From positions 186,857 to 250,856 of the forward strand of contig NZ_LMKV01000028.1 of NCBI RefSeq assembly GCF_001421665.1: a stretch of 64,000 nucleotides of DNA, written 5' to 3'. Origin of the DNA: Sphingobium sp. Leaf26 (GTDB lineage: Bacteria; Pseudomonadota; Alphaproteobacteria; Sphingomonadales; Sphingomonadaceae). Every line of letters begins with the position of its first letter. Position 1 is the stretch's first letter. The notes under the pieces are model-generated. The model did no database searches and had not been told where the DNA came from. It worked only from the letters and a program-made list of their open reading frames with translations. A program made the translations under genes and the position numbers. This document shows, one piece after another, positions 17,475-26,449 of this stretch.

Positions 17475-18416
17475 GTGAGCATTACGCGCGCCCTTGACGT
17501 CGCCTTCGTGCGCTTCTGTGCACCCGACATAGCTAAGATGCACCGCTTCCTTACGGATTTTGGAATGCGCGATGTCGAAGTCAGCCAAGACAAACTGTTC
17601 ATGCGGGGCTATGGTACATCTCCTTTCGTGCACGCCACGCAGGAGGGAGAGCCGGGCTTTGCCGGGTTTGGCATCTGGGTGCCAGACGAATGCGGTTTGG
17701 AACGCCTTGCGGCGCATGATGGGGCGGTGATCGAGCCTTTGGATGCGCCAGGAGGCGGGCGAGTCGTGAGGTTGACGGATCCGGACGGCTTCTCGGTGGA
17801 AGCCGTTTCTGGCCAGCGTAGCGCAGAACCTTTGGACATGCCTGCCCTCCTACCCTGGAACCAAGGGGAGGCTTATCCGCGGCAAAGCAAGCCACGGCGG
17901 GTGGAGCGCGGCGCATCTCACGTCCGTAGGCTAGGTCATGTCGTCTTGGGCGTTTCCAACTTCGAGCGATCGGAGGCCTGGTACAAAGAGCGTTTCGGCT
18001 TCGTCACGTCAGACGCCATTGAAGTGGCGCCAGGTATCGCCATAGGTGCCTTCCTCCGCTGTAATCGCAGCGACCAACCTTGCGATCACCATACACTTTT
18101 CCTCCTGCAGCGTCCTACGCCGCCCGGCTTCATGCATGCGGCCTTCGAGGTCGCCGATCTTGATGACCTCATGGCTGGCCACGATCATCTGGTCAGCCAG
18201 GATCATGAGCATTTTTGGGGCGTTGGCCGGCATCTTCTTGGCAGCCAGGTCTTCGACTACTGGAAAGATCCCTGGGGTCACGAAATCGAGCACTGGACCG
18301 ATGGCGACCAGCTCGTCGCCGCTGACGGGGGAGGCGTCGGGTCGATCTCTGAGCTGATGGAGGTGCAATGGGGTATGAACATGCCTGCTATGGCTGGCAA
18401 GGGAGCCGCATCATGA
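17475..18416 (+). CDS. Two-domain type I extradiol dioxygenase (VOC fold), copy 1
   Basis: Meta-cleavage of a catechol-type ring using Fe(II). The 313-residue protein has two VOC repeats; the C-terminal one holds the metal triad His155 (RLGHVVLG), His221 (FMHAAFEV) and Glu272 (GHEIEHWTDG). A conserved HHTLF stretch precedes the second His, as in enzymes acting on bicyclic catechols. The GTG start is preceded by AAGAAGGAA. The stop overlaps the start of the FAD monooxygenase (ATGA), so hydroxylation and ring cleavage are translationally coupled. It is paralogous to the protein at 23773. Confidence 0.92.
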   Translation: MSITRALDVAFVRFCAPDIAKMHRFLTDFGMRDVEVSQDKLFMRGYGTSPFVHATQEGEPGFAGFGIWVPDECGLERLAAHDGAVIEPLDAPGGGRVVRLTDPDGFSVEAVSGQRSAEPLDMPALLPWNQGEAYPRQSKPRRVERGASHVRRLGHVVLGVSNFERSEAWYKERFGFVTSDAIEVAPGIAIGAFLRCNRSDQPCDHHTLFLLQRPTPPGFMHAAFEVADLDDLMAGHDHLVSQDHEHFWGVGRHLLGSQVFDYWKDPWGHEIEHWTDGDQLVAADGGGVGSISELMEVQWGMNMPAMAGKGAAS

Positions 18417-19888
18417 ACACGCATGATTGTGACTTACTCGTGGTGGGCCTCGGTCCGGTGGGCGCGGTTCTGGCTGCACTCGCACAGGCCCACGGCCTGT
18501 CGGTCGTTGCGATCGACAAGTCGCCGACGCATTTCCAACTCCCGCGCGCCGCCGTGTTCGATCATGAGATCATGCGCATCTTCCAGACACTAGGGGTGGC
18601 AGAGCGCATCGAACCTTTGTGCCGAGTGCCGGAGAACTACAAGTTCATCACGGCCTCCGGGGAAACCTTGCTTGAGTTTCCCGTAGCGGCAGTCGGACCT
18701 TATGGCTGGGCGGAAACCTATGCCCTACATCAACCTGCGGTCGAGCAAGTCTTGAGGACACGACTTGACGAATTGGGCGTGAGGACGGAGCTGGGGGTAA
18801 CGTTCCTCGACCTTTCCCAGGACGAGGAGGGGGTCACTGCCACGCTCGCCGACGAGGACGGGATTCGTGGCATCCGCTCGAAATATCTGGTCGGATGTGA
18901 CGGCTCATGGAGCCCAGTGCGCGAAGCGCTCGGAATCAGTCTCGACGATTACGAGTTCGACGAGCCCTGGCTAGTGCTCGACACAATCGTCGATGAGCCG
19001 GGCGATCTACCGATCGTCTGCCACCAAATCTGCGATCCCGAGCGGCCGGTGACATATATGGCGATGAGCGGAAAGCGCTTCCGCTGGGAATTCATGCTCA
19101 AGCCAGGCGAGACCCCTGACGAGATGCTCTCGGATCGTCGTATCGCCCAATTGCTCGACCCGTGGGATTGCAGCGAGCGTATCACGCTTGAGCGCAAGGC
19201 CGTCTACCGATTTCACGGTTTGGTCGCTGATCGCTGGCGGGCCGGGCGTGTCTTGATAGCAGGCGATGCCGCCCATCAGATGCCCCCCTTTGCTGGCCAA
19301 GGCATGTGTTCAGGCATACGTGATGCAGCCAATCTTGCGTGGAAACTGGCAGCTGTGATGCGGGGTGAAGCGCAGGCGGAACTGCTCGACAGCTATCAGG
19401 CTGAGCGTGAACCCCATGTTCGAGCCATCATTGCTACTGCCATTGCAATGGGGAAGGTCGTTTGCATGCTGGACAAAGGTGCTGCTGACGGTCGTAACGC
19501 CGAGATGTTGGCGCGCAAGGCAGCAGGCGCACAGGATGTCTCCATCGCCTACCCGGATCTGGTCGGTGGATTTCTAACGCAATCCAAGGGGGCCGGGAGC
19601 CTTTTTCCCCAGCCAATCTCGGCAGACGGAACCAGATTCGACACATTGCTGGGCCATGGCCCAGCCCTGATCACGCGCTCGTTTGAAAGCGATGTGCCGG
19701 ATGGGATGCCTCAGCTTGCCTTGGACACGCCAAAACTGGCGCCCTTCGCGCCAGCAATCAGCGCGTGGCTTGACGGCATGGAGGCCCAGGCGGTGCTCGT
19801 CCGAGCGGATCGCCATGTCTTCGGCACCGGAGAGACCGGTCAGCTGATGCGAGCCTGGGCAGGCGAAGCGCGCGCGTTTGTGGCGTGA
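18413..19888 (+). CDS. FAD-dependent aromatic hydroxylase (MhpA/PheA-type), copy 1
   Basis: Class A flavin monooxygenase that ortho-hydroxylates a phenol to give the catechol used by the adjacent extradiol enzyme. The 491-residue protein has the ADP-binding [12 protein letters not shown], the DG motif GCDGSWSPVR and the GD motif [20 protein letters not shown]. The C-terminal thioredoxin-like domain is short. The ATG at 18413 overlaps the previous stop. It is a close paralogue of the enzyme at 36971 and a more distant one of that at 45342. The substrate is unknown; the family includes hydroxylases of phenylpropanoids and flavonoids. Confidence 0.92.
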   Translation: MNTHDCDLLVVGLGPVGAVLAALAQAHGLSVVAIDKSPTHFQLPRAAVFDHEIMRIFQTLGVAERIEPLCRVPENYKFITASGETLLEFPVAAVGPYGWAETYALHQPAVEQVLRTRLDELGVRTELGVTFLDLSQDEEGVTATLADEDGIRGIRSKYLVGCDGSWSPVREALGISLDDYEFDEPWLVLDTIVDEPGDLPIVCHQICDPERPVTYMAMSGKRFRWEFMLKPGETPDEMLSDRRIAQLLDPWDCSERITLERKAVYRFHGLVADRWRAGRVLIAGDAAHQMPPFAGQGMCSGIRDAANLAWKLAAVMRGEAQAELLDSYQAEREPHVRAIIATAIAMGKVVCMLDKGAADGRNAEMLARKAAGAQDVSIAYPDLVGGFLTQSKGAGSLFPQPISADGTRFDTLLGHGPALITRSFESDVPDGMPQLALDTPKLAPFAPAISAWLDGMEAQAVLVRADRHVFGTGETGQLMRAWAGEARAFVA

Positions 19889-20137
19889 CGCAAGACTGCT
19901 GCGGCTACGCAATGGTCGGGGGGGAAATGACGCACATGCCGGGATCCAGCGGCTCTTTCCCACCAAGAGCTGGTGGCTGCGGCGTTCATCCACAAGTGCG
20001 AAGGAGGGGCCATGATTTCCGGCAAGTTCGTTCGGCTCGTTCCGACAATCCTTCGAAATCCGGCGCACGCGTCCGAACAGAAGGTTGGGATCACATGCGC
20101 ATTGGGCTGTTCAATTCTAGAGTGAAGGAATGACTAG

Positions 20138-21031
20138 ATGACTTTTATCCCCGATCCCGCCTCTCGATATCGGATGCCAATCATGTTCGGCCCTGCGCCA
20201 GGGCCTCGGCAACATCCCGACGGCCGGATGTGGACACCGGCAGAGGCTGGACGCATGACCGCGCAGTGGATGAAGGTGGGTTATCGGACTGAAGCAGCGA
20301 AGCTAGAAGCCTTGTTGCCTCCTGGCTTTTCGCTGCGTGGCGAGCCAATCGTGTCCATAAGCTGTGCATGGTTCAAGGACCTCTATTGGCTCGCCGGGCG
20401 TGGATACGGGATATTGTCGGTGGATTTTCCTGTTACCTACGAAGGCAAGACAGAAAAGCTCGATGGTGCGCTCTGTCCTATCATCTGGGAAGGGTCTCCC
20501 GATGCGATCATGACGGGACGCGAAGAACTCGGTTTCCCGAAAATGTTTGCTCGCTTCAGCGATTTCCACTGGGACGAAGCTGCAGGGCGCGCTGCATGCG
20601 ACGCTTCATGGTTCGAGCATCGGTTCTTCGATGTCGAGTTGACGAACCTCGTCGAAGAAGAAAATCCAATCAAGCAACTGCCGGGATCGGGCGGCGGCGC
20701 GCAGATGTACTACAAATATATGCCGCGCACGAGCCCGGGTGGGCGCGATGGCTCGGATATCGCATATGTAACGACCTCGGCCGCGCCTGCGGGAAGCGGG
20801 GGCTCGGTCGCGAACATCAATTTCGACGACTTTGAATTCCGCCGCTGGGTAGGGACCGGCCGGCTGAACTGGCATCGTGCCACGTTCGAGCAGCTTCCCT
20901 TGTCCTTCCATATCGTCAACGGCATGGCTGGCCTCGACATTCTAGAAGTGACGGATGCCGAGATGGTGCACTTCACGGGGCCGGGCATCGGCATCGCTAT
21001 GAACAGCCAACGGGTCGTCGAGCCGGCCTGA
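20138..21031 (+). CDS. Acetoacetate decarboxylase-family protein
   Basis: A 297-residue member of the acetoacetate decarboxylase superfamily, which uses a Schiff-base lysine for decarboxylation or aldol/hydratase chemistry. The active-site motif is visible as GREELGFPKMFA: Lys135 aligns with the Schiff-base lysine, but the second lysine that lowers its pKa in the classical enzyme is Met136. The role is therefore probably not acetoacetate decarboxylation; processing of a ring-cleavage product fits the position between a monooxygenase and a P450. A GTGAAGGAA site precedes the ATG by 9 bases. Confidence 0.82.
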   Translation: MTFIPDPASRYRMPIMFGPAPGPRQHPDGRMWTPAEAGRMTAQWMKVGYRTEAAKLEALLPPGFSLRGEPIVSISCAWFKDLYWLAGRGYGILSVDFPVTYEGKTEKLDGALCPIIWEGSPDAIMTGREELGFPKMFARFSDFHWDEAAGRAACDASWFEHRFFDVELTNLVEEENPIKQLPGSGGGAQMYYKYMPRTSPGGRDGSDIAYVTTSAAPAGSGGSVANINFDDFEFRRWVGTGRLNWHRATFEQLPLSFHIVNGMAGLDILEVTDAEMVHFTGPGIGIAMNSQRVVEPA

Positions 21032-21363
21032 ACACCGCTGTGCCTGGAGGAAGCCTACAGTTGTCGGCGGTTGTGGCTGATGAGACACGGCGGCGAAATA
21101 TGCAAAGGCGGACGTCCAGGCATAGTCTGAACATATGGGTAATGGGGACGTTGCGCGCCGTGTTGCGCGATAGATATCCAGATTACTCGATACAGATCGC
21201 TGCGCACCATCCGGAAGTTAGCAAGGCCAAAGGCTCTGGGCTTCGCCTGTCAGATCAGGGATCGGTCTCGCTGTGCTGAATGACAACGTCGCGCGGGGCG
21301 TCGGGCTAGGCTGAAACTGCCACTCGATTGACTGCGGCCGTTCAAGATAAAGGTATAGAAATC
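21032..21363. other. Intergenic region before the P450 gene
   Basis: No gene is supported. The 330 bases are less GC-rich in places (AATATGCAAAGG, GATAGATATCC) and may contain a promoter for the P450. No copy of either shared operator motif was found. Confidence 0.45.
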
Positions 21364-22569
21364 GTGCCGGAAAAATCTGAGTTGGCGGAAAAATATCCCA
21401 CATTTTCCGAGGATATCTACGGTGAAGCATCGATCGCCGCGCCCTACGGGCATTACCGTGCGTTGCGAGCTCTGGGCCCGGTCGTCTACCTGCCTGCCCA
21501 GGATGTCCTGGTGGTGAGCCGCTACAAGGACGTAAAGGCCGCGTTGCTTGACCACCGGACATTTACATCTGGCGAGGGGATAGCGTTGAACGGGATTGCT
21601 AACGCAATCGGGCGCGGGACCATGATAGCGAGCGACCCACCCATTCATTCGACACTGCGCGGAATCATGGGAGCGCCCTTGTTGCCGAAAGCGGTGGCCG
21701 AGCTCAAATCCCAGGTAGCCACGGCCGCGCAAGACTTGGTCCGGCGCCTCGCAAGCCGGGGCAATTTTGATGGCGTCGCCGACTTCGCACGCTATTTGCC
21801 TGTCTCGATCGTTTCGACGCTTGTGGGTCTCCCCGAAGCAGGGCGCGAAAACATGCTGGACTGGGCAGCGGCGGCCTTTGACTCGCTTGGGCCTGAAAAT
21901 GGCCGGTTCTCCCGCGCCATGCCCAAATTGCAGCAGATGCTGGATTATATCCTGCATTCGGCAGGGCCGACCGATGTCACCCCTGGGAGTTGGGCCGCCC
22001 GGATCTATGAAGCAGCAGAAGCGGGTATGATCGCCCGCGAGCAGGTCCCAGCACTGCTGCTGGACTATCTCGCACCAAGCCTCGACACCACCATCTTTGC
22101 CACTGCGCACCTGCTCCACCAACTCGGTTGCCAGCCGGAACAATGGCGGTTGCTCAAGAATGACCGCTCTCTGATCGCGAATGCCATCGAGGAAGTAATT
22201 CGGTTCGAACCGGCGTTGCGCGGCTTTGCACGCGTGACCAGCGATGCCATCGTCATCGATGGCACGATTGTGCCCGCCAGCTCGAGGGTTTTGTTGCTCT
22301 ACGCCTCAGCCAATCGCGACGAGGACAAGTTCGACGATCCCGACGTCTTTGACGTTACACGAGCAGATGCAAAGGATCATCTGGGTTTTGGCAAGGGTCG
22401 GCACGCCTGCGCAGGTCAGCATCTTGCCCGCCTCGAGATGCAATGCCTGCTCGAAGCACTGGTAGAGGAGATCGCAGAGATAAACGTTGGCGACCCCACG
22501 ATCCAAAGCAACAATATCTTGCGCGGATTTGCCAGTCTTCCGGTCGAAGTCAGACGGCATGCGGCGTGA
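21364..22569 (+). CDS. Cytochrome P450 monooxygenase
   Basis: A soluble bacterial class I P450 of 401 residues. The I-helix reads LAPSLDTTIF (Asp241-Thr242-Thr243 for O2 activation), the ExxR is Glu277-Arg280, and the haem loop FGKGRHACAG places the Cys ligand at 349. The GTG at 21364 with AAAGG upstream was chosen; a TTG at 21328 in frame is an alternative giving 413 residues. No ferredoxin or ferredoxin reductase gene is adjacent, so electrons must come from elsewhere. Hydroxylation or O-demethylation of an aromatic is plausible. Confidence 0.92.
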   Translation: MPEKSELAEKYPTFSEDIYGEASIAAPYGHYRALRALGPVVYLPAQDVLVVSRYKDVKAALLDHRTFTSGEGIALNGIANAIGRGTMIASDPPIHSTLRGIMGAPLLPKAVAELKSQVATAAQDLVRRLASRGNFDGVADFARYLPVSIVSTLVGLPEAGRENMLDWAAAAFDSLGPENGRFSRAMPKLQQMLDYILHSAGPTDVTPGSWAARIYEAAEAGMIAREQVPALLLDYLAPSLDTTIFATAHLLHQLGCQPEQWRLLKNDRSLIANAIEEVIRFEPALRGFARVTSDAIVIDGTIVPASSRVLLLYASANRDEDKFDDPDVFDVTRADAKDHLGFGKGRHACAGQHLARLEMQCLLEALVEEIAEINVGDPTIQSNNILRGFASLPVEVRRHAA

Positions 22570-22714
22570 CGGGTCGGTGCGCTTGCGCCACCAGTCGCAT
22601 GCTTCAGCGAAATCGTCCGGATGGCCGGCGAAACTTTCATGATCCCGCTAGGCGTCGGGGTTCACGCAGCACCCCCGGGACCGACCAAGGTCCCGAATAT
22701 GCCTCGCCGAAACC

Positions 22715-23710
22715 TTATGACCCGACGGTCCGAGGCCAGACGCTGACGCGTTGCCTGAGCGAACCACAAGGGCGGCTGCCATCAGGACAGACGAGGGTCA
22801 TGGCAACTATTTCACCATCATGGAGAAACTCCGTTGACGGCCTGCCATGCTCGATCATTTCGATAGCCCGGCGCTCGGCGATGCACGAAGAACCAACATT
22901 CGCATAGTCGCTGTTGGACACTGTGCCCGATCCGATGATCGTTCCTGCACAAAGATCTCTGGTTCGCGCTGCATGCGCGATGAGTTCATGAAATCCGTAG
23001 GCCATCGGGGCGCACGCTGCCCGCCCGAACTCGGCACCATCCCGGTCGACTTCGAGCGTGGCCTGCACCCGGCCGTTTGCCCACGCCTCACCCAGATACT
23101 CTGGCGATATCGCGAACGGCGCCACGCTGCATGCGGGCTTGGCCTGCACCCAGCCAAAACCCGTCTTCATCTCCTCGGCACCTAGTTTCCTCAGCGACCA
23201 GTCATTGATCTGGACAATCAGCCGGATGTGGCCAAGTGCGTCGGCCGCCGACGTACCCATGGGTACGTAATCCACGATGACGCCGACCTCTCCTTCAAAA
23301 TCGATGCCATGCTCTTCGTCGACGAAGACGATGTCCTCGGTCGGGCTGCAGAAATGATGGGACATGCCCTGGTACATTAAGGGGCGACCGAGGTCGACAG
23401 TAGCGATGCCATAGGCTCGGTCCATCAAGGCTGCGTGCGTCGTGTAGGCTGATCCGTCAAGCCACTGCCATGCCCTCGGCAAGGGCGCCAAAAGCATGGC
23501 GTCCTCGAGCTGGCGGACTTCGATCGCCCCGTTATCCCGTTCCATCGCCTCGGCTATATGAGCAAATTCGATAAGGGCTTTTTCCCAGCGATCGAGCGCG
23601 GATTGTAACGTTAGGAACTGCTCGGAGAAGGCGGCTCGGTTGCCGCATCTGGACACGAGGGCGAGCCGGCCGTCAGGAGACTGGTCGGAAATCGTAGCTA
23701 GTCTGAACAT
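22715..23710 (-). CDS. Fumarylacetoacetate hydrolase (FAH) family protein, copy 1
   Basis: Predicted C-C hydrolase, isomerase or decarboxylase acting on a ring-cleavage product. The 331-residue protein is longer than the 280-residue type and has FAH landmarks: a metal-binding acidic segment (DFEGEVGVIVDYV), the QINDWSLR stretch, the GTIIGSGTVSNSDY loop, and a C-terminal FLHDGEIVAM. The ATG at 23710 matches the family N-terminus (FRLATISDQSPDGRLALV), but no ribosome site is evident; ATG at 23719 is an alternative. It is divergent from the second extradiol gene across an operator-like repeat. Confidence 0.88.
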   Translation of the reverse strand: MFRLATISDQSPDGRLALVSRCGNRAAFSEQFLTLQSALDRWEKALIEFAHIAEAMERDNGAIEVRQLEDAMLLAPLPRAWQWLDGSAYTTHAALMDRAYGIATVDLGRPLMYQGMSHHFCSPTEDIVFVDEEHGIDFEGEVGVIVDYVPMGTSAADALGHIRLIVQINDWSLRKLGAEEMKTGFGWVQAKPACSVAPFAISPEYLGEAWANGRVQATLEVDRDGAEFGRAACAPMAYGFHELIAHAARTRDLCAGTIIGSGTVSNSDYANVGSSCIAERRAIEMIEHGRPSTEFLHDGEIVAMTLVCPDGSRPCGSLRQRVSVWPRTVGS

Positions 23711-23712
23711 GG

Positions 23713-23739
23713 TTGACATAATATCGATAATAATGACAA
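23713..23739. promoter_or_regulatory. Divergent operator candidate with TATCGATAAT core (GntR-type motif)
   Basis: A 27-bp imperfect inverted repeat (TTGnCATnAT...ATnATGnCAA) overlaps the core TATCGATAAT, which is shared with sites around the gntR gene and before the TonB receptor. It lies between divergent FAH and extradiol genes and could control both. Confidence 0.5.
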
Positions 23740-23772
23740 ATGCCATGGGAAAAACGATATTAGGAGACCATG

Positions 23773-24702
23773 ATGGCTTTAGCGCGGGCTCGGGATGTTG
23801 CTTTTGTCAGATTTCGGGTTCCGGACTTGGAGGTGATGCGGTCTTTCCTGGAGGATTTCGGGATGGTCGTTGCAGGCCAGGATGAGAACGCGCTGTTCAT
23901 GCGCGGTCATGGCACTGCACCATTTCTTCACGTCTCGGAGCGAGGCGAGGCGGGCTTTATCGGATTCGGGATATGGATTGATGACGAGGGTGAGTTCGAG
24001 CAGCTCGCCCGGTCGGAGGGATTGAGCCCGGAGCAGTCTATAGAACCAGGCGGGGGACGCATCCTGCGCCTTACAGATCCTGACGGGTACCAAGTCGAGG
24101 TGCTATGTGGGCAACGAGCCGTCGATCCGTTGCCAGTGCCCGAACACGTCCCCTGGAACCAGGGCAGTACCTATCCGCGTACCGCCTTTCCAAGAAGAGT
24201 GGGCAGGCGGCCTTCTCATGTTCTGCGTCTCGGGCATGTCGTGGTCGCCGTCACCAGCTTCGCGACGTCGGAGGCATGGTACAAGGACCGGTTCGGCTTT
24301 CTGACGTCCGACGAAATCAGGCCGACGCCGCAAGCCCCTGCGATGGGCGCGTTCATGCGCTGTGATCGGGGCGAGGATACGTGCGACCATCATACTCTCT
24401 TTCTTGTGGAGCGGCCCGGTGGGCCCGGCTTCATCCATTCGGCGTTCGAGGTGGCCGACCTCGACGACCTGATGGCGGGCCATGAGCATCTCAAGGCGAC
24501 AGGTCGCGATCATTTCTGGGGCGTGGGGCGTCACCTCCTGGGCAGCCAGGTCTTCGACTATTGGAAGGATCCTTGGGGCCACGAGATCGAACATTGGACC
24601 GATGGCGACCAACTGCCGGCCGTCCACGAGGCGGGCGCCGGATCGATCGAAGACCTGCTCGGTGTCCAATGGGGCATGAAGATGCCCGGCGGCCTTGGCT
24701 AA
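23773..24702 (+). CDS. Two-domain type I extradiol dioxygenase (VOC fold), copy 2
   Basis: Fe(II) meta-cleavage enzyme, 309 residues, paralogous to the protein at 17475 along its whole length. Metal ligands are conserved: His155 (RLGHVVVAV), His222 (FIHSAFEV) and Glu273 (HEIEHWTDG). The segment HFWGVGRHLLGSQVFDYWKD is identical in both paralogues, pointing to similar substrates. AGGAG lies 6 bases before the second of two adjacent ATGs (23773), which is preferred over 23770. It starts a plus-strand operon with the dehydrogenase and two GSTs. Confidence 0.92.
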   Translation: MALARARDVAFVRFRVPDLEVMRSFLEDFGMVVAGQDENALFMRGHGTAPFLHVSERGEAGFIGFGIWIDDEGEFEQLARSEGLSPEQSIEPGGGRILRLTDPDGYQVEVLCGQRAVDPLPVPEHVPWNQGSTYPRTAFPRRVGRRPSHVLRLGHVVVAVTSFATSEAWYKDRFGFLTSDEIRPTPQAPAMGAFMRCDRGEDTCDHHTLFLVERPGGPGFIHSAFEVADLDDLMAGHEHLKATGRDHFWGVGRHLLGSQVFDYWKDPWGHEIEHWTDGDQLPAVHEAGAGSIEDLLGVQWGMKMPGGLG

Positions 24703-24738
24703 TGCCCGGAACAACTTTTTTACTAGGGATTGGAGCAC

Positions 24739-25713
24739 ATGCAGGACTTTAAGGGACGTACCGCGTTCATAACCGGGGGCGCGAGTGGCATGGGCCTGGG
24801 GATGGCGCATGCCTTCGGTAAGGCGGGCATGAACATCATGCTTGCGGATATCACGCCCCATCGCCTGAACGAGGCGTTGGCGGGACTGACCGCCGCAGGC
24901 ATCGTGGCGGACGCGATATGCCTCGATGTCGCTGATCGCACCGCCATGGCGAATGCCGCTGCACGGACGATCGAAAGGTTCGGTGAGGTTCACGTCGTGA
25001 TAGCGAACGCCGGCGTTGGCATTATGGGCAGGGTCCGAGATGCCAGCTATGAAGACTGGGACTGGAGCAACGGTGTAAATTTCGGCGGGGTAGTAAACGC
25101 GATCCAGGAATTCCTGCCGCTCCTGCGCCGACAGGGACGCGGACACTTTGTCGCTAATGCGTCGATGGCAGGTTTGACGCCGGTCGCCCATGGCGGGCTC
25201 TATTCCGTACAAAAGGCCGCTGTGGTGGCGATGTCCGAAGCGCTCTATACCGAGGTTGCCGGCGAGGGCATTGGCGTATCTGTAATTTGCCCCGGCATGG
25301 TGCGCACCAACATCCACGAGACAACGGCTCTTCGTCCCGGCAATCTTCCACAAAGCGCCCGACCTGCCGCTCCCCCGCTAAAACTGCCGGTAGACCCAAC
25401 GCTTTTCATGGATCCCATGGAAGTCGGTGACAGGGTGCTCCGGGGCGTGCAGTCGAAAGACCTGTACATCCTCACCCATAATGAATTCGCCCCTGCGATT
25501 GCAGAGCGTTTCGAGCCCATCTTGTCGGCCATGGCTGACAGCCCGATGGCCGGCCCACCGCCGGGTTTCGAGGGGCCGCCTCCAGGGGGGGCGCCGTCGA
25601 GCGCACCCGATGGACCTCCGAGAGGAGCTGGCGGCGTCGGCGGGGCCGCCCCGCCGCCCGGCTTCAGCGTCTATGGCCGCGTCCTGTCGGCTCGCCAAGC
25701 GGCAGGCGCATGA
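24739..25713 (+). CDS. Short-chain dehydrogenase, LigD/LigL/LigN (C-alpha dehydrogenase)-like, with Pro/Gly-rich tail
   Basis: An NAD(P)-dependent dehydrogenase resembling, from memory of the family, the C-alpha dehydrogenases that oxidise the benzylic alcohol of lignin beta-aryl ethers. Of 324 residues it shows TGGASGMGLG (12-21), NAG (90-92), and the Ser142, Tyr155, Lys159 catalytic set; DWDWSNGVNFGGVVNAI is typical. Residues 271-310 form a Pro/Gly-rich low-complexity tail (PPPGFEGPPPGGAPSSAP and onward) that is unusual for this fold. The ATG overlaps no gene but GGAG precedes it closely. The stop overlaps the next GST start. Confidence 0.88.
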   Translation: MQDFKGRTAFITGGASGMGLGMAHAFGKAGMNIMLADITPHRLNEALAGLTAAGIVADAICLDVADRTAMANAAARTIERFGEVHVVIANAGVGIMGRVRDASYEDWDWSNGVNFGGVVNAIQEFLPLLRRQGRGHFVANASMAGLTPVAHGGLYSVQKAAVVAMSEALYTEVAGEGIGVSVICPGMVRTNIHETTALRPGNLPQSARPAAPPLKLPVDPTLFMDPMEVGDRVLRGVQSKDLYILTHNEFAPAIAERFEPILSAMADSPMAGPPPGFEGPPPGGAPSSAPDGPPRGAGGVGGAAPPPGFSVYGRVLSARQAAGA

Positions 25714-26447
25714 CAGTTGAACTCTATCATTTCGAGCCCAATGCGAACGGCGGAAAGCCGCTGATCGCATTGTTCGAGAAAGGCGTGGCGTTCGAAAGTC
25801 GCTGGGTCGACCTCCTCAACTGGGAGCAACATCAGCCGCCCTATCTGGCGATCAATCCCAAGGGCCAGGTTCCCGCGCTGGTGCATGACGGGACGACGAT
25901 CACTGAATCCACGATCATGGGTGAATATATCGACGAGGTATTCATTGGTCCCTCGTTGAGGCCAGGGGATGCCGCTGGGCGCGAGCGAATGCGTCGCTGG
26001 AGCCGTTTCGGTGACGAATTCCTCGGCCCTTCTCTTTCCATGATTGCCTGGAGCCAGTTCATCGCGCCGATGATGAAGCAACGGCCGCAAGCCGAACTTA
26101 AGAAGGCGCTGGAGGGCGTACCGACCGCCGAGCGCCGCAGCGCCTGGTCCAAAACCATTCACAACGACTTCCATCCGGAGGAACTTGAAGAGTCCCGGCG
26201 GCGCCTCGAGGCGTCCATCGTGCGTCTGGAACAGCAACTGGCCAGGACCGAGTGGCTGGTCGGCACCCAATATACCCTGGCAGACATCAACCTGTTCAAT
26301 ATGGCTGCGCCGCTTCCGATCTTCTGTCCACTCGAAGCAAATATCGAACGGACCCCACATCTCCTTTCATGGATCACTCGGATGCGGGAGCGTCCTGCTG
26401 TGGTGCAGGCCCTTGCCTATTCACGAGACTCGCTGAGGACGCTTTGA
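25710..26447 (+). CDS. Glutathione S-transferase, LigF-type beta-etherase-like
   Basis: A 245-residue two-domain GST. The N-terminal thioredoxin domain (YHFEPNANGGKPLIALFEKG, then QVPALVHDGTTITESTIMGEY) closely follows the pattern I recall for LigF, the beta-etherase that cleaves the ether of lignin dimers with glutathione. LigF-type proteins usually read ANS where this one reads ANG (Asn13, Gly14), so a residue close to the glutathione sulfur has changed. It overlaps the LigD-like dehydrogenase stop by four bases, matching the pathway order oxidation then ether cleavage. Specificity is inferred. Confidence 0.85.
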   Translation: MTVELYHFEPNANGGKPLIALFEKGVAFESRWVDLLNWEQHQPPYLAINPKGQVPALVHDGTTITESTIMGEYIDEVFIGPSLRPGDAAGRERMRRWSRFGDEFLGPSLSMIAWSQFIAPMMKQRPQAELKKALEGVPTAERRSAWSKTIHNDFHPEELEESRRRLEASIVRLEQQLARTEWLVGTQYTLADINLFNMAAPLPIFCPLEANIERTPHLLSWITRMRERPAVVQALAYSRDSLRTL

Positions 26448-26449
26448 CG

